Assembly: GCA_013180625.2 (NCBI GenBank)
Contig: SNVD02014557.1
Span: 27,237-91,236 of the forward strand
Reading direction: 5' to 3'
Source: Boswellia sacra
Taxonomy: Eukaryota > Streptophyta > Magnoliopsida > Sapindales > Burseraceae
DNA length: 64,000 nucleotides
Shown: one piece after another, positions 8,682 through 17,103 of the stretch
Layout: every line of letters begins with the position of its first letter
Numbering within the stretch: position 1 is the stretch's first letter
Notes under the pieces: model-generated
What the model saw: the letters and a program-made list of their open reading frames with translations, nothing else
Database searches by the model: none
What the model was told of the DNA's origin: nothing
Made by a program: the position numbers and the translations under genes

Positions 8682-9332
8682 ATGGAGAAAACACCAATTC
8701 GGCGATTCCGCAATATATGCGTATTTTGCGGATCGCAATTTGGTAAAGATGGAGAGTTTACCACAGCAGCTCTTGATCTTGGTAGGACATTAGCTGCGAG
8801 GGGTATTAATTTGATTTATGGAGGGGGTAGTCTTGGGTTAATGGGGTGTGTGTCGACAGCTGCATCCTTGGGAGGAAGTAAAGTTCTCGGCATTATCCCT
8901 AAACCATTAGCTGTGCGAGATATCGTAGGCAACACAATCGGGGAAGAGTTACAAGTCTCTAGCATGCATGAGCGTATTGCACATATGATTGTTAAGTCCG
9001 ATGCATTTATAGCTTTACCCGGTGGTTATGGCACATTAGAGGAGATATTTCAAATCACCTCTTGGGCACAGCTAAACATCCATAAAAAACCCATTGGTTT
9101 GTTAAATGTCAATAATTTTTTTGATGGTTTGTTGTCTTTTCTTGATCAAGCTGTAGAAAAAAATTTTATCTCACCATCAGCGAGGCAAATCCTTGTTACA
9201 GCTTCAACGGCAGGGGAGTTAATTGACAAACTACAAGAATTCGTCTATTCGCCTGATCCAACAACAGCTCGGATTGATTGGTTTGGAGAAGGCAATAAGA
9301 GGCGTAAACTGGATTTAACACTCCATCTGTAA
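8682..9332 (+). CDS. LOG-like: LOG-type cytokinin riboside 5'-monophosphate phosphoribohydrolase carried by element A
   Basis: This intact intronless frame of 216 codons has the normal length for plant LOG enzymes, which release active cytokinin base from its nucleotide in one step in the cytosol or nucleus. Visible motifs are CVFCGS (13-18), YGGGSLGLMG (46-55), MHER (95-98, with the catalytic-type Arg98) and PGGYGTLEE (113-121, with the catalytic-type Glu121). One departure is Ile at 99, where most family members have Lys. The protein ends KRRKLDLTLHL: a basic patch followed by an LxLxL pattern like an EAR repression motif. The start is supported by family alignment; the ATG follows a G-box/hairpin array and lies 610 bp after the finger-protein stop. 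It sits inside the LTRs of a retrotransposon, and homologous broken copies occupy the same place in B and C. Plant LOG genes normally have several introns, so capture from a processed mRNA is likely. Confidence 0.9.
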   Translation: MEKTPIRRFRNICVFCGSQFGKDGEFTTAALDLGRTLAARGINLIYGGGSLGLMGCVSTAASLGGSKVLGIIPKPLAVRDIVGNTIGEELQVSSMHERIAHMIVKSDAFIALPGGYGTLEEIFQITSWAQLNIHKKPIGLLNVNNFFDGLLSFLDQAVEKNFISPSARQILVTASTAGELIDKLQEFVYSPDPTTARIDWFGEGNKRRKLDLTLHL

Positions 9333-11314
9333 TCTCTATTTGCTGGTTTGCTTCGTTTTTGTTTGCTTTCTTTTTAGTGTGTTTATTTGAGATTTTTCAT
9401 GTTATTTCTTTTGAGCTTTTTCAGGTTATTTCTTTCGTCCCAGGTAATATTTTCTAATCTTGGCTTTTAGAGTGGTGGCTTAAAAAGTTCAAGTTCTCTT
9501 GAAACGCATTCTGGATTTCTTTAATCCATAATGGCTGAATAAGGAGGCTAACTTCTAAACTTTTTAGACCCATTCTAACTGACTTGTTTGTGTTTGCTGA
9601 TTTGTTGGACTTTATTATTTTCTGAGTAAGTTTAGTTTTATGTAATTTCGAGTTGTTGTGTGTTTTTGTCTTTATCAGTTTTCGATTCGAAAAAAAAAAA
9701 ACATTGTGGAAAAACCTGAGAATGGCAGAATATGGGGTTTTCTTAACTCTTGAAACGCATTCTCTCTCAATAAATCTGTAGTTTGTTTATTTCATGTTGT
9801 TTGAAGTGTCTTGTTTCTTGTTTTGTTCTTTCATAATAAAGGTATATAGGCTGGAAACCTTAAGTCTGCGGGCTACTGGTCCTAAGGATTGTTGAAATAT
9901 ACAATCTTGACTCAGGTGTAACAACGCCACGTACCTCTTTTCTTGCATTTTGTGGGTCAATGATAAGATAATGATTGAATTAAGAATAACTCTTGGAAAA
10001 TGATAAATGATGCATGGATCTGTGTGCTTGAAATGTTTATTGGTTTTCGCTTTGCTTTTGATTCCTTGCGCAACATTGAGCACTGAGCTATTATCACTGA
10101 GTTATTTGTTCACTTAGAGAAAGTTTATGTAATTTAAATGTTTCTTCAGATTTCAATGAATTCTAGAACTTGTTTGATGGTCACTCGAGGCGAAATCCTA
10201 GGCTGTGCAACATTGGGAAATGATTTAGGCCATCTTTGGACCGTTTGAGCCTTAATAGCCAACCTTGACAGAAATTGATCCCTAGTTACCCCTTTGAGCC
10301 TCTGTAATCCTTTTTCTTTGTTAACTCACTAAAAGATTTCCTAACCTAAAATGATTTTGTTCCAAACAGTTAATCCCTTACCTATGAGCATGTAGATCAT
10401 TCACAATTAAATTCTGAGCTATGTTCTGGTTTTGGGAAGTTAGAGGAGGTTGGGATGTATCATGAGCAATACAAGTGAGTTCCATTGTGTTTGAAAAAAA
10501 AAAAAAAGAAAAAAAAGCCAATCTGTACCTATCGTCCACGTACTTACACATTGAGGACAATGTGTTGTTTAAGTGTGGGGGAGGGGAAGTGTAATAAAAA
10601 AAAGAAAAAAAAGAAAAAAAGAAGAAAAAAAGAACAAAAGAAGAAGAATAAGAGATCTATACCCTTAATGTTCTTAAAAAGAATGAAACAACAAAGTGTG
10701 GGGGTGTAGTTTTCTTTTGTTTTCTGCAAAAAAAAAAAAAAGATTGAGTGTTCTAAATAAGTTTGGGGGAGTAACCTGGTGAATTGAAATGAAGTTGTGT
10801 TATAGGGTTGAGCTCTACATAGTCTTGAATGATTTATGTGTTTGTGGGTGATTTGAGCCAAATTATTATCCTTTATCATACCTTCACCCAAGCCAAACGT
10901 TACAAGCTTAATAAAGTCCTACTTGATCCTTGGTGTTGTGCATGTCTACATTAGTGGAGAGTGACTTGAAAAGCAGGCCTATGGAGTTCATTTATACACA
11001 CATCTTCAATATTAAATATGATTCATTTTTATGCATAAACTCATCCGGGTTACAAGTGATTAGGTGAGAATGGCTCTACACACACACACTTGAGGAATTG
11101 AAATGAAGCGAAACTAATCTTTAAGATAAAATTCTTGATCAAGTGCATTATTTTGAAGTTTTCCTTGGGTTATAATTAAGTACAATCTTTGAGGCCTATT
11201 TGCAAGATGAAGCATTTGTGTGTTTTAATTTTTTGTTGATTCTGTTTCGGTTTAGTTTTATTTCATATTGTCGTAGTTGCTCGAGGACTAGCAAAGTCTA
11301 AGTGTGGGGGAATT
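9333..11314 (+). other. Element A 3' non-coding tail
   Basis: About 2 kb without a credible gene, conserved in B and C. It contains A-rich stretches (10493-10517, 10596-10650, 10728-10741) and a series of purine-rich G runs: aagtgtgggggag near 10571, aaagtgtgggggtg near 10693, aagtttgggggag near 10759, and the last, agtgtgggggaatt, directly before the 3' LTR. The phrase ttgaggacaatgtg before the first G run is typical of the tail of Athila-like elements. Confidence 0.75.
11301..11314 (+). promoter_or_regulatory. Element A polypurine tract
   Basis: agtgtgggggaatt lies directly against the TG of the 3' LTR, the position from which plus-strand DNA synthesis is primed. The same bases precede the 3' LTRs of B and C. 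Confidence 0.75.
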
Positions 11315-12725
11315 TGATAAGTGTCTATTTATATATCATTTTCATATCAATTCGTCCATGTTTCTTTGCTATATTCCTTGGTATTTTTATGTTTTTGTGT
11401 GGTTTTGATGTTTGTAGGAGTTTTGGAGCAACTTGCACAAAAATGGAGTAAAACCCTTCATTTTCACCTCTGCTAGTCAACCATCTTCTCGGATTTAATT
11501 GTATTGATATACAATGAACCCGATGACATATCATATACCGTTGAAAAGCTCTCGAAGTCTACTTTTTGGAGAAATTTACGGTTTATGAATCCATTCAGTG
11601 TACCGAAAGTTGTAATCAAAACAGTGTGAGAAGTGTAGAAATGTAATTCCACACATCATGTAGCATGTATAATACGGGACACTGTAGCACGTTACTGTAG
11701 CAGAGTATTTAAACACATTTTAGGGTTTTATTTTCATAACTTGAAGAGGGGAGAACGTGGTGGAGGCTGCAGCTCTGGAATTCTTTCATCTCTTGGAGTT
11801 CTTGAAGGAGAAAGGAAGCTTGGAAAGAGGAAGAACTACAATCCAAAGAGAATTACATCAAATTTGCTAAGTTTTTCCCTTCCCTTTCATTTTCTGGAAT
11901 GTCTCCATGTTGTATTGTATTTACCACGTTCTTAAACATGTGTAACTGAATCTGAATTGGTTGAGGGTGATTTCAAAGCCCCTGATATGGTTTTTGTAAG
12001 TTGATTGTGTAAGGAATTGTTATCCAATTCTCTAATTGAAGTTGCTTGTATTCTCCCATATTTAATGCTTATGATTGCTTGCTGATTGTATTTGAGTGGC
12101 CAACTGAATATAATCTGGTTGTGATTTATTGCTAGACTAGAAATCTTGATCCGTAATTGTCTTGAATTTCTAATCATTAGTAGCAAAATTGTGATCAGAG
12201 ATTACAATTGGAGAATATAACCTAAGTTAAATAATCCGAGCTTGTGTGTTTATTGCTTAGATCAACCTATCTTTCTTATCATAATGCATCCATTGAATTA
12301 AACTCAGAGAGCTTGTTCTAGGTTGTTTAATGGATAGAGATTAAATAAAGAGCTTGTTTTATTTAACAACAAAGTAAGGAAAGATTGGGGTAATAGAGCT
12401 TGTTATTATCTACGGTTGATAACTTCAATGCTGTAATTAGATGACAATTCTACAATTAATTCACAAATCCATATCTTGTGGTAGAGAAGGATCCCTTAAC
12501 CAGCTTTCTCCCATTGATTTTTCATTCAAATTTACTTTCTGTTTTGTTATTCTATACTTGCATTCTTATTTCATTTAGTTAATCAATCAACAAAACCCCC
12601 CTCATTTAGTTTATTGTTGCTTTCGAATAACAAATTCAATTAGAATCAATCCTCGTGGGAACGATATCTTACTCATCACTTTATTACTTGTGCGACTAGT
12701 ATACTTGCTAGTTTCAAACGCATCA
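11315..12725 (+). repeat. Element A 3' LTR
   Basis: 1411 bp, nearly identical to 3541-4950, with a few substitutions and small indels (for example catcatgtag for catcactgtag). The end is fixed by the GTCAC duplicate at 12726-12730, after which the Copia-1 gag frame resumes. Confidence 0.95.
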
Positions 12726-12730
12726 GTCAC

Positions 12731-13378
12731 ACTGCCAAGCAATGTCGCTCTCATTCTGATATTGCCTATGAACCTCAAGCACATTTTGCTCATGGAGAAT
12801 CCGCTAATTCCAATTCTAATTAGGTACTCGACTCGCGTGCTTCTCATCACATTACATCTAATCTTCAAAATTTAGCTATTCATTCTGAATATGGAGGTAA
12901 TGATGGCATTATCATTGGTGATGGATTTGGTGTACCTATTACTCACACAGGTTCTGCTTATCTCTTTATTCCTAAATCCAAGTTTCAACTACGTAATGTT
13001 TTGCGTGCTCCTTCGATCAAACGGAATCTTATTTCTGTTTCACAATTTTGCAAAAATAATCACACATCTATTGAATCTTTCCTTATGAATTTGTTATGAA
13101 GGATTTGAGTACGGGGCCACCTATCATCAAAGGACGGAGTAATGGGAATCTCTATGAGTGGCCGCTATTTTCCTCACTACAGTCCACACCACATGCTTTT
13201 GTTCACACCACAATCTCATTGTCCCAATGGAATTCACGATTGGGTCATCCTTCCAGGTCGCGTTCTCAACCAAATTTTATCAAATCAGTCTATTCTAGTT
13301 TTTGGGTCTAGGTCTTTTTCGTATTATAATTCATGTCTTTCCAATAAAAGTCATATACTTCAATTTTGCAATAATGCA
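12731..13378 (+). pseudogene. Copia-1 protease and pre-integrase region
   Basis: Reading resumes in the frame broken at 3540 with TAKQC, completing the CCHC knuckle, and runs into a stop just before the protease motif. That motif reads VLDSRASHH, where functional Copia proteases have Asp-Ser-Gly, so the active-site glycine is replaced by Arg. Downstream, KSKFQLRNVL and KRNLISVSQF are typical of the protease-integrase linker. WNSRLGHPS near 13230-13260 is the HHCC start of the integrase. Frameshifts separate these pieces. The region ends at the left target duplicate of the small hAT element. Confidence 0.8.
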
Positions 13379-13657
13379 CTTTCTAGTAGGGATGGCAAAA
13401 CCCGGGGCCGGGGCCGGGGTTGGCGGTCCCCGGCCCCGGTCCCCGGCCCCGGCCCCGGCCCCAGCCTTCAATTGCACACCTGGCCCCTGAAAATTCCTCG
13501 GATATTTTTTCCCGGTGCCGGGTCCGGGGTACCCCGGGCAGGGCCGATTTTTGCAATAACCCGGGATTAAAACCCGGGTTGTATTTTTTTTTTAATTATG
13601 ATGCTCTTTTATGTAGTATATATATATATGTGATAGCAAAATTTTGCGTAAAATAAT

Positions 13658-13726
13658 GTGTAGCCTAGTGGTTGGCCGCGATTTTCATGTATGGGGAGTA
13701 ATGGGTTCGAACCCCAGAGGCTATAG
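13658..13726 (+). ncRNA. tRNA-like segment 1 with Pol III A and B boxes
   Basis: tagcctagtgg (13661-13671) fits the internal Pol III A box and ggttcgaaccc (13704-13714) fits the B box, at tRNA-like spacing. It does not form a complete tRNA that I can assign, and lies inside the small hAT element. It is probably a SINE-like or tRNA-derived promoter segment. Confidence 0.45.
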
Positions 13727-13800
13727 AAAATTTTTAACATAATTTTCTTGGACATCGGTGGAAATATATATATATGTGTAGCCAAATTAAATGTGAAATG

Positions 13801-13872
13801 GGTTGTAGTCTAGTGGTAACTTGTCATTTCTATATATGCACAGAGACGAGTTCAAACCCTGGAGGCAGCAAG
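13801..13872 (+). ncRNA. tRNA-like segment 2, degenerate
   Basis: tagtctagtgg (13806-13816) matches the A box and agttcaaaccc (13849-13859) is a weakened B box. The flanks (agaaattttt and ttcttgga after the B box) match those of segment 1, so the two look like an old tandem duplication. Confidence 0.4.
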
Positions 13873-14239
13873 AAATTTTTTACATACCTTTCTTGGAGAT
13901 GGGCTAGGCTTGACGCACACTGGGCTTGGGCTAAAAATTAAATAAAGGGTGAAATGTGGCAATTAAAAACTAATAGGACTTAAAAGTATTTTTACATAAC
14001 ATAATTTTAAAATTTCAATTGTATTCCCCGGGTTTAATTCCGGATCCCCGGCCCCGGCCTCCCCACCCCGGCCCCGGCCTCCCCACCCCGGCCCCGGCCC
14101 CGGCCCCAGGCGGGGCAGAAAAATTCTCCCCGGCCCTGGCTAAATTCCCCGGTTTTCCGGGTTATTGCCCGGCTCCGGATGTCCAGATTTTCCGGATCCC
14201 CGACTCCGGCCGAGTCAAATTGCCATCCCTACTTTCTAG

Positions 14240-14963
14240 CAATAGACCTCTTGATTTAATTTTTACTGATGTTTGGGGTCCTGCGCCTGTCACTGGACAT
14301 GATCACTCTAAATATTATGTTGCATTTGTAGATCATTTTGCCAAGTACACATGGTTGCTTTGCATCAAACTTAAATATGAAGTTCCAACAATTTTTGCTC
14401 AATTTAAAAACTTGGTGGAAAATTATTTTAATACATCTATCCGTACATTTTATTTTGATGATGGTACTGGGTACTATGGTCTTAAAAATATAATTCTTCA
14501 ATCAGGTATTCAGCACCTAGTCTCACCACCTTATACACCACAAATAATAGGTACAGGTACAGTTGAAAGACGACATCGACATATAGTTGAAACTGGTTTA
14601 TCTTTGCTTCATCATGCCTCTTTACCATCTTGCTTTTGGCCTTATGCCTTTGAAATTGCCACGTATCTTATCAATCGGCTTCCCACACCAATTCTCAATC
14701 ACATATCTCCCTTTGAAAAATTATTTTCCACCAAACCGAATTATCTCGAACTTTGCATTTTTTGTTGTCTTTGTTATCCTTGGCTTAAGCCATACTCTAC
14801 CCATAAATTGGAACCAAAATCCAAATCTTGTGTATTTATGGGATATTCATCCACTCATAATTCGTACAAGTGTTTTGATCCTATCAGCAACAAAATATTT
14901 ATTTCACGTCATGTAATGTTTGTTGAGCATGAATTTCCTTATTCCAAAATGAGTTCTCAATAG
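14240..14963 (+). pseudogene. Copia-1 integrase core
   Basis: Immediately after the hAT target duplicate, the frame reads SSNRPLDLIFTDVWGPAP, the first catalytic Asp region of Copia integrase. The second catalytic segment appears as FYFDDGTGY, changed from the usual Ser-Asp-Gly-Gly pattern, and the third as GTVERRHRHIVE with the catalytic Glu. The C-terminal part (INRLPTPIL, SPFEKLF, KSCVFMGYS) is also recognisable. The frame is open for about 240 codons here but stops at 14961 and has lost its upstream half to the insertion. Confidence 0.85.
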
Positions 14964-15394
14964 TCAATTAATCAATCCACCTTGGATGCTAGGTCTCTAT
15001 CTGAATCGCCCCATTATACCTTATCTGTTTCTTCTCAACCTTCAAGATAGGCACAACTCCTTCAACTTCTTCTACTTTATGGACCCTTAGTTCCAGTACC
15101 AGTACACTTCCTTCTGCTTTTGTTCCCCACTCAATCCCTACTAATTTGGTAGATTCCCGCACTCATATTGATAGCTCAACTCCACCATTGATGCAAGCTG
15201 GTCCTAACTCTACTTCCTCAAATTCGGTAGATGCTACTTTGGTAAGTAATAATTTAGAATCTCCTAATATAGCTCTTCCTTCCACTTCTACTACCATTCA
15301 ATCTCCACCCCATTATTCATTCTGTCATCCTATAGTCACTAGATCCCAAAATAATATTACTAAACCCAATCCCGTTATTTTCATAGTTATTTGG

Positions 15395-16290
15395 CTATAG
15401 CTATTGATTTATGGCTAAAGAGTTCAAAGCTCTTACACAAAAATAATACATGGGATCTAGTTCCATCTCACCCTTCATAAAACATTATCGATTGTAAGTG
15501 GATTTTTAGAATAAAGAGAAAGACAGATGGTTCAATTGGCCGATATAAGGCTTGATTTGTTGTCAAGGGCTTTAATCAGCATCCTAGCATTGATTTTCAC
15601 TCCACATTCAGTCCGGTTGTGAAGTCTACAACAGTTCGGATTATTCTTACCATCGACTTACAATTTCAGTGGTCAAACAATGCCTTCTTACAGGGCAATC
15701 TTCAAGATAATGTGTATATGCTAGCTTGAACCTCCCGGATTTGCAAATGCTTCCTATCCGTAAAATGTTTGTAAATTGTGTAAGGCCATTTATGGTCTTC
15801 GTCAAGCCCCCCGGGCATGGCATCAGGAACTTTGATCTTTTCTTTTCCCTCAAGGCTTCAAAAATTCTCGGCCTGATACTTCATTATTTATTTATTCAAG
15901 TCATGGACTAACAATTTTTTTGTTCGTGTATGTGGATGACATAATTGTCATAGACAGCTCTCTATCTTTGGTCAATGGATTTATTCAATGTCTTGCTGCT
16001 AGATTTTCACTCAAGGATCTTGAGATTCTTAGTTATTTTCTTGGTGTAGAAGTGATCCACACATCTGCTGGTCTTTTTCTTACACAACGAAAGTACACTA
16101 GAGATCTCCAAGCTTGCACAAACATGCATGAGTCCAAGTCTATTACAATGCCCTTGTCCACCACTAAATCTCTTTGTCTTGATGATGGTTCCCTCTTGCC
16201 GATGCAAGTTTATATAGACAAGTCATTGGATCGTTACAATATCTTTCCATCACTCGTCCGGATATATTAGCTATGCAGTAAATAAGTTAT
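15395..16290 (+). pseudogene. Copia-1 reverse transcriptase
   Basis: Translations in shifting frames show CKWIFRIKRKTDGSIGRYKA near 15495, HSTFSPVVKSTTVRIIL near 15600, and the polymerase motif FVYVDDIIV at about 15923-15949. The last is followed by FSLKDLEILSYFLGVEV, the standard Copia continuation. Several in-frame stops and frameshifts occur between these blocks. Confidence 0.85.
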
Positions 16291-16356
16291 CATAGTTCAT
16301 GCATCGTCCTATTGTTACACATTGGAATGCTGTGAAAAGAGTTCTCCATTATCTTA

Positions 16357-16895
16357 ATGGCACATCCACTCATGGCCTTTATCTTCGTCGCAGCCATTCC
16401 CTATCTCTCTGAGCTTATGCAGACGCAGATTGGGCAGGTGATCCTGACACACGCACATCCACTTCTGCTTATCTGGTTGTTTTTTTTTGGAGCCAATCCT
16501 ATCAGCTGCTGTTCAAAAAAACAATGCATAGTGGCCAGATCCTCTACTGAGTTGGAGTATAGAGCTATTGCATCCACAATGTTTGAGATTAATTGGATAA
16601 CAAATCTTCTTGGTGAGCTTTATATTAGTCTTCCAACCACTCCTGTCATTTATTTCGACAACTTGAGTGCCACCTATCTCTCATCTACTCCTGTATTTCA
16701 TTCTCGTATGAAGCATATAGCATTGGATTATCATTTTGTTCGGGAAAAAGTTCTTAACAACAAACTCCAAGTTCATCATGTTTCTTCCGCAGCTCAACTG
16801 GCTGATTCACTCACCAAACCTCTTCCTCGCCATCCTCATCTTCATCATTGTTCCAAGATTGGTGTTACTGATGGAACTCCAATCTTACGGGGGCA
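16357..16895 (+). pseudogene. Copia-1 RNase H
   Basis: The frame contains SSTELEYRAIAS with the RNase H Glu, FDNLSATYLSSTPVFHSRMK with the conserved Asp-Asn segment, and HIALDYHFVREKV, all signatures of Copia RNase H. It is open to the end of the element; the purine-rich cttacgggggca directly before the 3' LTR is the likely polypurine tract. The upstream part is damaged by frameshifts. Confidence 0.85.
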
Positions 16896-17098
16896 TATTA
16901 ATGCATAATATTGATTGATTGATTATTTCAGGAAATAGCTTATCTTATACAACTGTAATTAGGATTTCTCTGCTGTAATTACTCCTTAACATTTTCCTAT
17001 TATTACTTGTTGCCTTTTCTATCATTGTCACATTTGTATATATTACTCTTTGTATAATAAAATTATTCAAGCTTCCTCTTTCCTAGCAAGCTTCTATA
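16896..17098 (+). repeat. Copia-1 3' LTR (203 bp)
   Basis: It begins tattaatgcataat and ends cttctata, and is bounded by CTTCC at 17099-17103. It lacks the 43-bp internal duplication of the 5' LTR. Confidence 0.88.
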
Positions 17099-17103
17099 CT
17101 TCC

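Larger units (their letters stand above)
3541..12725 (+). mobile_element. Gypsy element A: non-autonomous Athila-like LTR retrotransposon with CRP-like and LOG cargo
   Basis: LTRs at 3541-4950 and 11315-12725 begin TGATAAG and end GCATCA, and are flanked by the perfect duplicate GTCAC (3536-3540 and 12726-12730). Internal order: tRNA-Asp primer site, gag C-terminal part plus retropepsin region (5064-7083), a hairpin, a frameshifted finger-protein gene (7520-8072), a 67-bp hairpin array, an intact LOG gene (8682-9332), a 2-kb non-coding tail, and a purine tract. No reverse transcriptase, RNase H or integrase is seen on either strand, so the element would depend on enzymes supplied in trans. 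The two LTRs differ at only a handful of sites, which suggests recent insertion. Confidence 0.95.
13387..14231. mobile_element. Small GC-rich non-autonomous hAT element (845 bp)
   Basis: The terminal inverted repeats are TAGGGATGGCAA and TTGCCATCCCTA, flanked by a perfect 8-bp duplicate CTTTCTAG (13379-13386 and 14232-14239), as for hAT transposons. About 170 bp at the left end and 190 bp at the right end are arrays of ccccgg/ggcccc in opposite orientation, so the element could fold into a long GC hairpin. The AT-rich middle carries two tRNA-like segments listed separately. No transposase is encoded; the open frames across it (for example the start of 14019-14963) are Pro/Gly repeat translation. 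Confidence 0.9.
2277..17098 (+). mobile_element. Copia-1: decayed Ty1/Copia LTR retrotransposon with two nested insertions
   Basis: The element is bounded by LTRs at 2277-2522 and 16896-17098 and flanked by the perfect 5-bp duplicate CTTCC (2272-2276 and 17099-17103). The order is LTR, tRNA-iMet-type primer site, gag, protease, integrase, reverse transcriptase, RNase H, LTR, which is the Copia order. Gypsy element A (3541-12725) splits the gag zinc knuckle, and a small hAT element (13387-14231) splits the integrase region. The reading frame has several stops and frameshifts, so it is not autonomous now. The LTRs begin TATT and end TATA rather than TG...CA, one of the non-canonical end types known among plant Copia elements. 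Confidence 0.92.

Noticed and set aside
8682..9332. LOG as an ordinary host gene with nearby retroelements
   Set aside because: It lies within the LTRs of element A, and homologous sequence sits at the identical internal position of B and C, so it belongs to the element.
10485..10709. Lys-rich 74-codon frame
   Set aside because: It is poly-A translation in the element A tail; the tract length differs in B and C.
13658..13726. A functional tRNA gene
   Set aside because: A and B boxes are present, but I could not form a complete cloverleaf with an acceptor stem; it is more likely a SINE-like relic.
14019..14239. Proline/glycine-rich N-terminus of the frame running into the Copia-1 integrase
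   Set aside because: This part is the GC-rich arm of the small hAT element; true integrase homology starts after the target duplicate.
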